In this document: in pieces, positions 42,941 through 53,104 of the stretch
Layout of the letters: the number at the start of each line of letters is the position of its first letter
Position numbering within the stretch: position 1 is the stretch's first letter
Assembly (NCBI GenBank): GCA_020444265.1
Contig: JAHLLH010000002.1
Coordinates: 423,033 to 487,032, forward strand
From: a bacterium
GTDB taxonomy: Bacteria > Electryoneota > Electryoneia > Electryoneales > Electryoneaceae
Direction: 5' to 3'
Length of the DNA stretch: 64,000 nt
Position numbers and translations under genes: made by a program
The notes under the pieces: generated by a model
Databases searched by the model: none
Told to the model about the DNA's origin: nothing
What the model saw: only the letters and a program-made list of their open reading frames with translations

Positions 42941-43270
42941 CGTTCAGGTCTCCGTCATCTCGTTCGGTCCAGCGCACCCCCCGGGGTGCAAGCGGTATCC
43001 AACTCACTATTTACACACACTTGGCCATTCATTTCAACTTGACAGGGAGGCTCCCCGGCAGGGAGAGGAGATCAAAGACGTAGCTCAATTTGAATTGTTC
43101 TCCCGAGGGGGATGCGCAACCCGGCTTCCAGTCTGTATCTTAGGGTTCCCCGCCGGCCATCATGTGAGGGCATGAGGGCTGAGTTGGTTTTCCGAAGCAA
43201 GACATCTATATTTCTCTGATCGGGTGCTCTGCGTTCTCGACGGGCGTGGAGCGATTTGACGTGCAGCAAG
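42941..43270. other. Divergent intergenic region
   Basis: 330 bases between divergent genes for two exported proteins. A GCACCCCCCGGGGTGC palindrome at 42974-42989 is the only clear structure. I see no sigma-54 site or known RNA. Confidence 0.4.
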
Positions 43271-44176
43271 ATGGGGTTCATGATGATGCGAGCAGGCTCT
43301 AGCTGGGGATTGAAAGCACTGGTCCTCGGTCTGTCTCTTTCCGCGATGGTATTTGTCGGATGCAACGAAGGCGCGAAGTTCGATCCGGATCTTCTCTTCT
43401 CCCTGGAGGATTATGCGGATGACACGGACTATGCCAATGTTTATCTAGACATGATTAACCAGGCATACGAATCGCTTGAATCCGCCAAGCCTCACCTTGC
43501 CGGGAACGAGTCGGGCATTCCTTTTGTCGAGGCGATCCCGGATGGATGGCACCCGGTCGCTGATTCAGAGGTGCTCTCCACTCTGCCCGGCTTTGCCGAT
43601 CCGAGCTGGTTCTTCTCCTACCAGGGCGCTGCCTACGAGGTTATCCGTTTTGACGCTGGCGTGCCGGAGAACAACCCCTTGCATCCTGCCCGTGTTGACT
43701 ATGGGCGGATCAAGTATCAGACCGACCCGCTCGGCGGCCAGCATGTCAATGGTGCAGTGGCTTCGCTCTGGTATACGGATGACTATCAGAACCAGACAAC
43801 GGCCCAGGGAGGCCTCTCCTTCAGCAGTGTTGAAGTGCTTTTCTTCACCCAGGGTAGCACGATTGATCAGAGCTTCCCTGCTGGAATGGTGAACGGTTGG
43901 ACCGCAGGCCTGACCAATGTGTCGGCCCTGCCACACAATCCATCCGCGAGCTTCGACATCACTGGCCAGACCCTGATTACCCGAGTTGATACCCAGGACA
44001 ATGTGATTCTGGATGTCGAAGGATCCGCCGTGATCCGCTCCAATGGCCGTGGTGAAGGCACGATTAGTGTCGATGGCATCGAACGCTGCCGTTTTGTCTT
44101 CGAATCCCGTGACACCCGTTTCCACGGTTATGTAACCGTGCTGTCGAGCAACTTCGAGGATCGTCTAACCTTCTGA
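43271..44176 (+). CDS. Lipoprotein of unknown function
   Basis: 301 residues from ATG 43271 (other in-frame ATGs follow at once). The lipobox is MVFVGC with Cys31. The mature part is soluble, rich in Asp, Tyr and Asn, with no domain I recognise. It begins NEGAKFDPDLLFSLEDYADDTDYANVYL and has beta-rich segments later (SASFDITGQTLITRVDTQDNVILDVEG). It is expected on the periplasmic face of a membrane. A strong terminator follows the stop. Confidence 0.72.
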   Translation: MGFMMMRAGSSWGLKALVLGLSLSAMVFVGCNEGAKFDPDLLFSLEDYADDTDYANVYLDMINQAYESLESAKPHLAGNESGIPFVEAIPDGWHPVADSEVLSTLPGFADPSWFFSYQGAAYEVIRFDAGVPENNPLHPARVDYGRIKYQTDPLGGQHVNGAVASLWYTDDYQNQTTAQGGLSFSSVEVLFFTQGSTIDQSFPAGMVNGWTAGLTNVSALPHNPSASFDITGQTLITRVDTQDNVILDVEGSAVIRSNGRGEGTISVDGIERCRFVFESRDTRFHGYVTVLSSNFEDRLTF

Positions 44177-44196
44177 TCCTCTCGTGTAGAACATAG

Positions 44197-44229
44197 AAAC
44201 GGGGCCGTGAGAATCTCACGGCCCCGTTT
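44197..44229. terminator. Bidirectional terminator
   Basis: AAACGGGGCCGTGAGAATCTCACGGCCCCGTTT, a stem of about 15 base pairs flanked by A- and T-runs on both sides, between the convergent lipoprotein and response-regulator genes. Confidence 0.9.
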
Positions 44230-44252
44230 GTTGTATCCCCAAACGTGGAAAC

Positions 44253-44642
44253 TCAGTGGCCTCGACGCCAACGGTCCAGCTTTTCAAACGCCTGATTGGC
44301 GATCTGGATCAACATCTCCATCTTGAACGGTTTGACGATGAAATCCTCAAAGCCCACCTCTCGGCACTGAATCAGGTGGAAGACGGAAACATACCCGGTC
44401 ATGGCGATGGAAATCGCAATCGGGTTGCGTTCACGGATGGCACGACAGAGTTCGAGTCCTGTCATCCCCGGAAGCTGTAAGTCGAGAAAGTGGAGCTGGA
44501 TCGGCTCGTTCTCAAGTATGGTCAGCGCCTCTTCGCCGCTCTCCGCTGTGGTAACATCAAACCCTTCGTCCCGAAACGAACTGGCGATGATTTCACGCAT
44601 CGTCTTTTCATCATCGACAACGAGAATCTGTCTACGTGTCAT
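44253..44642 (-). CDS. Stand-alone response regulator receiver protein
   Basis: 129 residues, a single receiver domain: acidic pair Asp10/Asp11, phospho-Asp54 in HFLDLQLPGM, Thr in IAMTGYV, Lys in FIVKPFKMEM. No output domain. It would pass signals by phosphotransfer or by binding a partner; the kinase is not fixed by the sequence. It stands alone on the minus strand, divergent from the gene at 44866. Confidence 0.9.
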   Translation of the reverse strand: MTRRQILVVDDEKTMREIIASSFRDEGFDVTTAESGEEALTILENEPIQLHFLDLQLPGMTGLELCRAIRERNPIAISIAMTGYVSVFHLIQCREVGFEDFIVKPFKMEMLIQIANQAFEKLDRWRRGH

Positions 44643-44865
44643 GGAAAACCTCAGGCCGATCAGATGATGGTTTCTGGAATCGTTTCATACATCATTGCAA
44701 TATAGGCACATGATTTCCAATGAAACAGAGAAAAAACCCGATCTCGTTTGGTGTTATTGGAAGACGGTCCTCCTGTGGAAATTGGAGCGCAAATCTTGTC
44801 TGTGCCACCGATCAGCGATACTTTGCCTGAACTATCAGGTTGTCTGGATGGGAGCGGTGAACACA

Positions 44866-46779
44866 ATGAACCAGTGGATACAGGCTTTTACACGAATTTT
44901 TTTCCCCTTCACGCTTCTTCTGGCTGCTACCAGCCTCACCTTTGCGGAATGGTCTCTGCTTCCCGGTCCTTCTTCTAGCAGCCCTGTTAACATGACTGCC
45001 TCCTCGTCCCTTCTTCTCATGCCTGACAGCTCTCTGGTCCTTATCGTGCTGGATCAAGGGGAGCCGACCCCAGCTTTCCATCTTAAAAGATTTGACATGA
45101 ATGGCGATCTTTTAAATGAAGGTATATCACCACTTTCGAGCCTGGATCTTGAACCCCCCATCCAAACAGCGGTGATCGATACCACCGTTTTTGCCGTCGG
45201 GATCAATGCCACCGTCAACCCACCCAGCGGGCATGGACAGGACATCCTGATACGCACGTTCGATCTGGCGTTTGATCAAGTTGGTTCCCTGCTCATCATC
45301 CATGAGGGGGATGATTCCCTTTCCGCGATGATCGGACTGGGCAGCTCGCACGTTGCGATGACTGGTGTGCTGGATGGACCGGAAGGAAGAGCGTTTGTTC
45401 AAACGGTGAGTGTGGACGGTCTTCTTGATTGGGGTTGGGAGGATACGCTTAGCAGCCATCTCACAAGTCGTGGTTTGGACATGCTCTGGGATCCGGTGCA
45501 TGGATTTGTCACCCTCCTTCGTTTCACCACCGCACTGGAACAGAAAGTTGCCCTGGTTCGGATGGGTACGCCTGTTGAGTGGATCTACATGAACCCAGAC
45601 CATCAGTTTCCTTTCCGCAAGGGTAAAATGATCCTCGGCGGGGTCTACGATTCGAGCATCTACTATTGTGGGTTTGACCCGATTGGGGATGCTTCCGGAT
45701 ATATCATCGGTTCGTATGACAATAGGATGGATTACGGCTGGGAAACCGAGGGTGAGGCAAACGCGGGAAACCTCTCCCTCCTGCCCCGTTTCGGGATGGT
45801 ACACGCAGAAGGAGTTCTCAATGTGTTGGTCGTGAGCGATCAACCCGCGCCAGGCTGGTCCGATCAATACATCGTGGAGATCGAATGGACGCCGCCGTCT
45901 GACATGCAAACCTTCGAAATCGGCGGAAATGCGGTACTGAGTACACCGACGAATGGCGCGGTGCTTTTGGGCTCTTCCATCACACGGATCGGGAGGGATG
46001 GCAGTAGCTATTACACCGTGCCCCTCGATGGGGAAGCGGTTGAAGGGGTCCGGCTGAATGACAGCGTTTTCGTCGCGTTGATGCGTGAAGAGACCACCCC
46101 CGACCACTTCACCCACACCCTCCAGTGGTACACCGAACACTTTGAAAATCTTCCACCCGATGCGCCAGTACCTCTGGAACCGGAAAACGGCGGGATTGTC
46201 GACCTTCAGGAAGATTTTTGGGCAGCAATGCGTTGGCGCACCCCCAATGATCCGGACCCCGAAACAGAAGTTGAAACCCAAGTCGTTCTGCAAGTGCAGC
46301 GATTTCAACGGCCCGACACATTGTTCACCATTTCCGGATTACCCGATACCAGCTTGGTTATCCGGTTTCTGGACAATAATGCTGGCGTTCCGCTTGATCA
46401 TATTCAGGGGGCGATCTGGACGCTTCGTTTTATCTCTCAGGGAGATACGGTCGAGATGGACGAGCCGTGGAGCTTTACCATTCAATCGACTGCCGTTGCT
46501 GAAACTCCCCTGCCGGTATCGTTTGCGTTCGATCTCTATCCCAACCCCTTCAACAGCAGCGCAAGGGTTCGTATCAGCTTACCTGAACCAACCAACCTGC
46601 GAGTTTCCCTGGTCAATATGCTGGGACAGGAAGTATTCAGTCAGCCGTTTCATCGCTATGCGGCTGGCACTCACACTCTCTCTCTGAATCCGAGCCTTTC
46701 CAGCGGGGTCTATCTCCTCCGTATACAGGATGATAGCGGCCATACACTCGCTGCCCACCGTGCGATTCTGATACAATAA
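44866..46779 (+). CDS. Large secreted protein with C-terminal sorting domain
   Basis: 637 residues from ATG 44866 (an ATG at 44848 is also possible). The signal peptide ends TFAEW. The body is beta-rich with WD/propeller-like spacing (for example GVYDSSIYYCGFDPIGDASG and LLGSSITRIGRDGSSYY), followed by a fibronectin-like segment (PDAPVPLEPENGGIVDLQE) and the last 85 residues as a PNPFNSSARVRISLPEP sorting domain ending in ILIQ. A surface or extracellular protein of unknown target. Confidence 0.82.
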   Translation: MNQWIQAFTRIFFPFTLLLAATSLTFAEWSLLPGPSSSSPVNMTASSSLLLMPDSSLVLIVLDQGEPTPAFHLKRFDMNGDLLNEGISPLSSLDLEPPIQTAVIDTTVFAVGINATVNPPSGHGQDILIRTFDLAFDQVGSLLIIHEGDDSLSAMIGLGSSHVAMTGVLDGPEGRAFVQTVSVDGLLDWGWEDTLSSHLTSRGLDMLWDPVHGFVTLLRFTTALEQKVALVRMGTPVEWIYMNPDHQFPFRKGKMILGGVYDSSIYYCGFDPIGDASGYIIGSYDNRMDYGWETEGEANAGNLSLLPRFGMVHAEGVLNVLVVSDQPAPGWSDQYIVEIEWTPPSDMQTFEIGGNAVLSTPTNGAVLLGSSITRIGRDGSSYYTVPLDGEAVEGVRLNDSVFVALMREETTPDHFTHTLQWYTEHFENLPPDAPVPLEPENGGIVDLQEDFWAAMRWRTPNDPDPETEVETQVVLQVQRFQRPDTLFTISGLPDTSLVIRFLDNNAGVPLDHIQGAIWTLRFISQGDTVEMDEPWSFTIQSTAVAETPLPVSFAFDLYPNPFNSSARVRISLPEPTNLRVSLVNMLGQEVFSQPFHRYAAGTHTLSLNPSLSSGVYLLRIQDDSGHTLAAHRAILIQ

Positions 46780-46780
46780 C

Positions 46781-46829
46781 TGTCGAAATTTCGACACCCT
46801 GATTGTTGATATTTCGACAACTGTCGAAA
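46781..46829. promoter_or_regulatory. Enhancer-like array of four TGTCGAAA half-sites
   Basis: TGTCGAAATTTCGACA (46781-46796) is a perfect palindrome that also fits TGT-N10-ACA. It is followed by TTTCGACA (46812) and TGTCGAAA (46822), a second, everted pair. The array begins about 135 bases and ends about 88 bases upstream of the sigma-54 promoter at 46917, the usual place for NtrC-family activator sites. The binding protein is unknown; the regulator at 57176 is a candidate. Confidence 0.6.
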
Positions 46830-46916
46830 ACAAGACACTCTTTCGCTCGCTCCAAATCGGGCCCGATTTTGTGTTTTTTGTGTTATTGTCTGTCCTTCCG
46901 ACGATCCCTCCCTTTT

Positions 46917-46932
46917 TGGCACACTCCTTGTA
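46917..46932 (+). promoter_or_regulatory. Sigma-54 promoter for the response regulator and porin/chemoreceptor genes
   Basis: TGGCAC-ACTCC-TTGTA: a perfect -24 element and a -12 element with T in place of C. Transcription would start near 46943, which rules out the ATG at 46934 and favours ATG 46973 as the start of the next gene, with CCCGGGGATTGT as its ribosome site. Confidence 0.6.
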
Positions 46933-46972
46933 AATGAGTCGAGCAGTGAACGGAATGACTCCCGGGGATTGT

Positions 46973-47350
46973 ATGCGGATTCTGCTAGTAGATGATCAGC
47001 CTGAAAATGTTGTCAGCCTGGCCAATGCCATTCGTCGTGGGGGGCATGCGATTACAACGGTTTCCGATCCGTTTGAGGCGTTGAAGCAGTACCAGGCGAA
47101 CCCCTTTGATACCGTGATAAGCGATGTTCGCATGCCGGGTATGACAGGAATTGACCTGCTTCGATCCATCCGTGATTTCGATCCTTCGGCAAGGGTCATC
47201 CTGATCACAAGCTTCGGAGATGCGAAAACGGCGATGGCTGCCATCAACAATCGTGCGTGGGCCATGCTTGGCAAACCGATCAGCATTTCAACCATGATGG
47301 ACACGTTGTCGTCCATCGAACGAGATATCGAAGAGAAAACTGCGACGTAG
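46973..47350 (+). CDS. Stand-alone response regulator receiver protein
   Basis: 125 residues from the ATG after CCCGGGGATTGT. Receiver motifs: LLVDDQPE, phospho-Asp51 in VISDVRMPGM, Ser in LITSFGD, Lys in MLGKPISI. No output domain. Upstream lie a sigma-54 promoter and enhancer array. It precedes the first porin and chemoreceptor cassette by 95 bases and may link that receptor to a kinase. Confidence 0.88.
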   Translation: MRILLVDDQPENVVSLANAIRRGGHAITTVSDPFEALKQYQANPFDTVISDVRMPGMTGIDLLRSIRDFDPSARVILITSFGDAKTAMAAINNRAWAMLGKPISISTMMDTLSSIERDIEEKTAT

Positions 47351-47445
47351 GCAGCAGAGGAAGTAGACAGCACAGGGAAGCGAGGGAGGTGTAAGAAGAT
47401 GTCGCGCATCGGACTCCCCCTTGCCTGAAAAGAGAGGGGCATTGC

Positions 47446-48606
47446 ATGAAGAACCGTTGGGAAAAAGTATTGATTGTAGCGCTTCTGGCGCTCGTAGGCA
47501 CTTCAGTTAGCTGGGCATCTTCGGTCGAACTGAAACCGTACGGATTCGTTCGGTTCGAAGCAGCACGGGACAATTCCGAGCTGGCCCGTGGCGACTGGAT
47601 GCTGTACAACTACAATGGGAACAGCTCGCAGCAGGACGAGCAGGTTCTCACCATGACCGGTCGTCACACACGCATTGGCATCAAGCTGAGTGACCCGGAG
47701 ATGGCGGGCAACTGGAACGTCAAAGGTGTGATCGAGGTCGACTTTGCAGGTGGTTTCCCGAACAGTTCAACCGCATCCCGTCAGCCTCTGCTCCGTTTGC
47801 GCCACGCTTGGATTGGCCTCGCCAACCAGGATTGGGAAATTCGCATGGGGCAGGATTGGGCCCTGCTTTCTACCCCCTTCCCGCGGACGGCGAACTTTGT
47901 TGTCGGCGCGGCCAACGGCAACCTCTGGATGCGTATGCCGCAGATCCGTGTCAGCACCGTAAACAAGCCAGTCAATTTCGCCGTCAGTTTGAACCGTGCG
48001 ATCGATGGCAACAACAAGTACGATTCCTTCACCTCATCCGATTTAGATCCCATCGGCGAAGGTGAGCGGACCGGGCTGCCGTGGGTCATGGGACGTGTCT
48101 GGTTTGGCCCCAAGAACTTCACCGTTTCCGTATTTGGCCACTACGGCACCGAGGCTTCGCTGGATACAAACGATGTGGCACACGATGTTTCGAGCTGGTC
48201 GATGAATGGATCGATCGAGGCAAAGGCTGGCAAGTTCACCATCGTCGGCAAGGGCTTCTACGGGACCAACCTCAACTCCTTCTTCGGTGGCATCATCCAG
48301 GGTATTGTCCAGTTGCCTAACAGCGTTGAGACAATCAACTCGAGCGGCGGTTGGGGCTATGTCAGCTACGCGATCAACGATAAATGGTCGTGTACGGCGG
48401 GTATGGGGATAGACAACCCCGAGTCCGACTACCTGAGTGTCGGATCACGCGAACTGAATACGTGGATCTTCGGTAACGCGGGCTTCAAGCCCAAGTCCAA
48501 CCTGAACTTCATGCTTGAAGCGGATTATATGGAAACCCAGTACGGCGATCCGACGCCGGCTGGCGAGAACATTCGTGTGATCTTCGCAACTGTGTACTCC
48601 TTCTAA
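47446..48606 (+). CDS. DcaP-like outer-membrane porin
   Basis: 386 residues, signal peptide ending SVSWAS. The mature protein begins SVELKPYGFVRFEAARDNS and ends in YSF, a C-terminal Phe needed for BAM assembly. Repeated strands such as HTRIGIKLSDPEMAGNWNVKGVIEVDFAGG match the DcaP-like porin family. Ribosome site GAGAGGGGC. Thirty-one bases before the chemoreceptor gene, it is probably co-transcribed with it. Confidence 0.82.
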   Translation: MKNRWEKVLIVALLALVGTSVSWASSVELKPYGFVRFEAARDNSELARGDWMLYNYNGNSSQQDEQVLTMTGRHTRIGIKLSDPEMAGNWNVKGVIEVDFAGGFPNSSTASRQPLLRLRHAWIGLANQDWEIRMGQDWALLSTPFPRTANFVVGAANGNLWMRMPQIRVSTVNKPVNFAVSLNRAIDGNNKYDSFTSSDLDPIGEGERTGLPWVMGRVWFGPKNFTVSVFGHYGTEASLDTNDVAHDVSSWSMNGSIEAKAGKFTIVGKGFYGTNLNSFFGGIIQGIVQLPNSVETINSSGGWGYVSYAINDKWSCTAGMGIDNPESDYLSVGSRELNTWIFGNAGFKPKSNLNFMLEADYMETQYGDPTPAGENIRVIFATVYSF

Positions 48607-48637
48607 CCCACCCCCCCATTATGCAAAGGAGTGAACC

Positions 48638-51583
48638 ATGAACTTGAAGAACATTACTATAAAAGCGAAGATCATTGGCTTGATGGTGCTGATGTCTTTC
48701 GTACCCCTGCTGGCAATTTTGGGGATCACCTTCTACTCGAGCAGGGATGTTCAGACAGTTGTCAGAGATGGCTTGGATTCCCTTGGTAACGCTAACCTGA
48801 CCCAGATTGCGCTCGATATCTACCACATGTGCGAAGTATCGCACGAGCTTGTCATGCAGAAGCTGGACGAGGGAATTGAAATCGCGAATTATCTGATGGA
48901 AGACAGTCCCATCAGAGAGTCGAGCAGTATGGTTTCCTGGACCGCAGTGAACCAGTATACGAATGCGGAGAAAAAGGTTACCCTGCCTCTGATGACCATA
49001 GGGAACCAAGCTATCAACAAGAATTTTTCCGCGTCCGTAAAGACCCCATTTGTTGATGATGTCGCAAAACTGAACGGTAGCACCTGTACCATTTTCCAAC
49101 GGATCAACGAGCGCGGCGATATGCTTCGTGTGGCGACCAATGTGCTCAAGTTAGACGGGTCGCGCGCGGTTGGCACGTATATCCCAGCTGTTAATCCGGA
49201 TGGAACACCCAACCCGGTTATCTCAACGGTCATGAAGGGTCAGACCTACAGGGGACGGGCGTTTGTTGTCAACGACTGGTACATGACATCATACGAACCG
49301 CTGCGTGATTCGTTCGGTCGGATCATCGGTCTTGTTTATGTTGGTGTCAAGCCAGAATCGGTTCAATCTCTGCGTCACGCTGTCATGGACACCAAAGTCG
49401 GCAAAACAGGCTATGTCTATGTCCTTGGTGGTAAAGGCAGTCAGAAGGGACACTACATCATTTCCTACCAGGGCAAGCGTGATGGAGAGGATATCTTTGG
49501 TGCCAAGGATAGTGATGGCAATCTGTTTATCCAGGATATCGTTGAGCGTGGTGTCCAGTTAAATGATATGGAAAGCTTTGTTGCCTACTACCCCTGGAAA
49601 AACAAAGGTGAATCTGAAGCACGGATGAAGAAGGCTGCGATCACCTATTTCGAACCGTGGGACTGGGTGATTGGTGCCTCGACCTATGAGGATGAGTATC
49701 GTGTCGCCCACAAGCGTGCCGAATCATCCTTCACCAAGCTTCTCACGACAGTCGCGATTATCGGGCTTGTCATCCTGATTCTTGCTTCAGCAACAGCCTA
49801 TTACTTCGGCAATGGGGTCGCCAAACCAATTCTCGAACTGACCCGGATTTCGAAGAAGATTGCTCTCGGTGATCTTTCTGAGGCGCCCAAGGTCCAGCGA
49901 AATGACGAGTTGGGTGAACTGGCGAACGCCAACCGTGACATGCTGACTTCGCTCAACGACAAGGCCGATCTGGTCAGCAAAGTTTCCCATGGTGATTTGT
50001 CGGTTGAAATCAAGCTGGCCAGCGAGAGTGATGTTCTCGGCCAGTCGCTTAACCGGATGAAAGACACCCTAAACCTGGTCATCTCGCGCCTTGATACCTT
50101 GGCCAAAGAGCATCAGGAAGGGGATGTTGAGGCACGTTGCGATGTCAACGGTGTCGAAGGCGGATATGCTGAGTTGCTCGAAAACGTCAATGGCGCGTTC
50201 GAAGCCATTGCGAACCCGGTGGTCGAATCGATTGGCATCCTGAACGAGTATGCCGAAGGCAAGGTCGAGAAGGAGATGCGTGATCTGCCGGGCAAGCAGA
50301 TGATGCTGACCGATGGCCTGAACCGTATGCGTTCCTCCATTCGTGCGGTCATCAAAGAGACGATTGATCTGGCACGATCCGCAAGGGAGGGCAACCTCAA
50401 GGACCGTGGCGACACAACGGTTGTCGAAGGGGCGTATCGCGAGATCGTCGAGGGCATCAACGGAACGCTTGACTCGATCCTCGAACCGATCAACGAAGCT
50501 GCTGCGGTTCTGGAACGGATGGCGGAAGGTGATTTGTCGCCGCGTGTGACGGGTGATTACAAGGGTGACCACGCTCTCATCAAGAACCACCTGAACCAGA
50601 CCCTGGAAGAGTTGAATGAGCTTGTCGGCCAGACCCAACGTGCGGTGCAACAGGTCGCAGAAGGATCCAACCAGGTCAGCCAGTCGAGCCAGTCCCTGTC
50701 ACAGGGCGCGACCGAACAGGCGAGTGCCCTCGAGGAGATTTCTTCCTCGATGACCGAAATTGGTTCCCAGACCCGTCTCAACGCTGACAATGCCGCCCAG
50801 GCGAACAAGCTGTCGATCACATCCCGTGAGTCGGCTCACACCGGCAGCGGCCAGATGGACCGGATGGTTCGTGCGATGACGGACATCAGTGATTCGTCGG
50901 TTGAAGTGCAGAAAATCATCAAGGCGATTGACGAGATCGCCTTCCAGACCAACCTGCTGGCGTTGAACGCGGCGGTTGAAGCGGCACGTGCCGGTGCGCA
51001 CGGCAAGGGCTTCGCGGTGGTCGCGGAAGAGGTTCGAAACCTGGCGCAGCGTAGTGCAAAGGCGGCGCAGGAAACAACCGCGCTGATCGAAGGGTCGGTA
51101 GAGAAGACCAAGGCGGGTGAAAAGATCGCCTCGGAAACCGCCGAATCGCTGAGCAGCATTGTCGAGAGCATCACGAAGGTGACCGACCTGATTGGTGAGA
51201 TCGACAGTGCCAGCCGCGAACAGGCGCAGGGTATCGACCAGGTCGCGGAAGCGCTTGGACAGGTGGACCAGGTCACCCAGTCGAACACCGCGAGTGCGGA
51301 GGAGTCTGCTGCAACCGCCGAGGAACTCTCCGGCCAGGCAAGCCAGCTGCAGGTGATGCTCTCCCGCTTCATCCTCAGCGAAGGAGCCCGTCAACTGATG
51401 AGCGCCCCGGCTGCCCCGGCATCACGGAGACACCAGGTAAGGGGTACCTCCGATGATGGATTCGAGGAGAGCTATCAATCCGAGAAACCAGCAGCACCGA
51501 AGGCAGGCAAAGTGGTCAAGCCGAATGATGTGATCTCGCTGGACGACACGGATTTCGGTGGCTTCCGATTTAACCGTGATTAA
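48638..51583 (+). CDS. Methyl-accepting chemotaxis protein with Cache sensor domain
   Basis: 981 residues from ATG (GGAG upstream). First membrane helix about 13-33, a periplasmic Cache_3-Cache_2 region ([25 protein letters not shown]; then [11 protein letters not shown] and [14 protein letters not shown]) of about 330 residues, second helix about 369-391, HAMP, several HAMP-like linker blocks, then the signalling domain with the tip [18 protein letters not shown]. The tail ends [12 protein letters not shown]. It should sense a ligand outside the inner membrane and steer CheA. The upstream porin shares the transcript. Confidence 0.93.
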   Translation: MNLKNITIKAKIIGLMVLMSFVPLLAILGITFYSSRDVQTVVRDGLDSLGNANLTQIALDIYHMCEVSHELVMQKLDEGIEIANYLMEDSPIRESSSMVSWTAVNQYTNAEKKVTLPLMTIGNQAINKNFSASVKTPFVDDVAKLNGSTCTIFQRINERGDMLRVATNVLKLDGSRAVGTYIPAVNPDGTPNPVISTVMKGQTYRGRAFVVNDWYMTSYEPLRDSFGRIIGLVYVGVKPESVQSLRHAVMDTKVGKTGYVYVLGGKGSQKGHYIISYQGKRDGEDIFGAKDSDGNLFIQDIVERGVQLNDMESFVAYYPWKNKGESEARMKKAAITYFEPWDWVIGASTYEDEYRVAHKRAESSFTKLLTTVAIIGLVILILASATAYYFGNGVAKPILELTRISKKIALGDLSEAPKVQRNDELGELANANRDMLTSLNDKADLVSKVSHGDLSVEIKLASESDVLGQSLNRMKDTLNLVISRLDTLAKEHQEGDVEARCDVNGVEGGYAELLENVNGAFEAIANPVVESIGILNEYAEGKVEKEMRDLPGKQMMLTDGLNRMRSSIRAVIKETIDLARSAREGNLKDRGDTTVVEGAYREIVEGINGTLDSILEPINEAAAVLERMAEGDLSPRVTGDYKGDHALIKNHLNQTLEELNELVGQTQRAVQQVAEGSNQVSQSSQSLSQGATEQASALEEISSSMTEIGSQTRLNADNAAQANKLSITSRESAHTGSGQMDRMVRAMTDISDSSVEVQKIIKAIDEIAFQTNLLALNAAVEAARAGAHGKGFAVVAEEVRNLAQRSAKAAQETTALIEGSVEKTKAGEKIASETAESLSSIVESITKVTDLIGEIDSASREQAQGIDQVAEALGQVDQVTQSNTASAEESAATAEELSGQASQLQVMLSRFILSEGARQLMSAPAAPASRRHQVRGTSDDGFEESYQSEKPAAPKAGKVVKPNDVISLDDTDFGGFRFNRD

Positions 51584-51584
51584 C

Positions 51585-51643
51585 AGTCGATGAAGCATAA
51601 TCCGCTCTCTCAAGGGTCGAGAGTGCTTCATCGACTTTTTTTG
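51585..51643 (+). terminator. Terminator after the first chemoreceptor
   Basis: A long stem (GTCGATGAAGCA with TGCTTCATCGAC) encloses a second one (CTCTC with GAGAG) and is followed by TTTTTTT. This is one of the strongest terminators in the window. Confidence 0.9.
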
Positions 51644-51732
51644 CGTAAAAACCGTAAAGTTCTAATAGTTATACCTAACTCCGTGAAACAGTGATCCTGA
51701 TGGAGACGCTGTGTAAACAGAAGGGAAGTAGA

Positions 51733-52962
51733 ATGCGTAGCTCAAGAACAAAGCTGGTTGTCGCGCTGATGCTGTTGACTATGGTTAGCGTATCAAGGGG
51801 GGAAGTTCGAATTTCGGATCAGGTCACGCTTGACGGAAATGTTCGCTACCGCTACGAGCTGAACGACAAAAGCTTCAATCCCGATGCAGGGGCCTATGAC
51901 TATGCTTCGCTGCGGTCGTTCCTTGGCGTAAATATTGTTCCGTCCGAAGGTCTGCTTGTCCGCTTCAAGTTCGGTGAAGCTCGGTACCTGGGGACAACGG
52001 CCTCTAACAGCGCGTCCACAGCACTTGTTGAGCTCCACGAAGGCTACGTCGACTTCAACTCTTCCTACATCCTTCCCATGAACATCCGTATTGGTCGATT
52101 TGAAAACTGGTATGGCTCAAAACGACTGATGGGAACAGGTGGGTGGAATGTGTACGGACCCCGCACCTATGATGGCATCCGGTTCCGCTGGGCACAGGGC
52201 GGCACACGGGTTGACCTGTTCCACTTCACCACCGTGGAACGGTCCGCTGCAGTAGCGCCTTCGAGTGGCGCCAGTTTCGACGAGCAGGATCGCAGGTTGA
52301 TGGGTGTGGCGGTGAAAACGGGTCCCTTCCAGCCGCTGCTGATGGTGGATTGGGATTCGGCCTTTGACCACGGCCAGGACAACGCAGATCTGATCGTGAC
52401 TCCAGCTGTGAATTACATGGGCAAGCTGTCGCAGTTCAAAGTTACGGTGGATGCCGCCTACCAGTTTGGTAATAAAGGCGGGAAAGACCTTTCCTCGCAC
52501 CTGCTGGTCGGAAAAGTGAAGTACGGCATCGACAAGTCGATTCTGTCGGGTATCTCAGCAGGAGTTGACTACACCTCGGGGAATGGTGCAACAACCCCAG
52601 CTACCGAGGATCATGCTTTCTACGCCCCCTACATGTCGCGTCACCTCTATCGTGGTTTCATGGATTACTTCAAGGATGTGAACAACGGTTTACTGGATGC
52701 GAATGGTTCGCTTTATCTGAAGCCGGGAAAGGGAGCGACTGTCTCGGTTGATCTTCATCATTTTCGCTATGTCGAGCCTGCGGTAACAGCTTCGGGAGAG
52801 TATTCCGGGCTTGGCAATGAGATCGATACACGGCTTGTAATGAAGCTGATGCCGAAGTTGAGCCTGGATGCGGCGTACTGCCTGTTCATGCCAAGTGAAG
52901 ATTACCAGGCTTCATCTGGAACGACAACGTTCCTCTATTTGGCGTTGACCGCCAAATTCTAA
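51733..52962 (+). CDS. Outer-membrane porin, alginate-export family-like
   Basis: 409 residues from ATG 51733 (AGAAGGGAAG upstream; an earlier in-frame start has weaker support). Signal peptide ends VSRGE. The mature start VTLDGNVRYRYELNDKSF and the block MNIRIGRFENWYGSKRLMG fit the alginate-export (AlgE-like) porin family. It ends in ALTAKF with a C-terminal Phe. It is followed by a terminator and then the second chemoreceptor gene, so this is the second porin/receptor pair. Confidence 0.82.
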   Translation: MRSSRTKLVVALMLLTMVSVSRGEVRISDQVTLDGNVRYRYELNDKSFNPDAGAYDYASLRSFLGVNIVPSEGLLVRFKFGEARYLGTTASNSASTALVELHEGYVDFNSSYILPMNIRIGRFENWYGSKRLMGTGGWNVYGPRTYDGIRFRWAQGGTRVDLFHFTTVERSAAVAPSSGASFDEQDRRLMGVAVKTGPFQPLLMVDWDSAFDHGQDNADLIVTPAVNYMGKLSQFKVTVDAAYQFGNKGGKDLSSHLLVGKVKYGIDKSILSGISAGVDYTSGNGATTPATEDHAFYAPYMSRHLYRGFMDYFKDVNNGLLDANGSLYLKPGKGATVSVDLHHFRYVEPAVTASGEYSGLGNEIDTRLVMKLMPKLSLDAAYCLFMPSEDYQASSGTTTFLYLALTAKF

Positions 52963-52971
52963 GGGTGTAAA

Positions 52972-53023
52972 CGCTTCCGGATGTGCCGGGGGGCGTCACA
53001 TCCGGAAGCGAGCACGGTTTTTT
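52972..53023 (+). terminator. Terminator after the second porin
   Basis: CGCTTCCGGATGTG and its exact complement form a 14-bp stem with a GC-rich loop, followed after a few bases by TTTTTT. Confidence 0.85.
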
Positions 53024-53104
53024 AGCCACTGTCTGGAAGCAGACATCTGCTAGAGCGTGTTTCCATTTCGCAGGTTTGCAGTTCGAGTAGAAAGGACGTT
53101 CAAG

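Noticed and set aside
47410-47425. A GG-N10-GC sequence resembling a sigma-54 promoter before the first porin
   Set aside because: The -24 part (CGGACT) is poor, and the predicted start would fall inside the ribosome-binding site of the porin gene.
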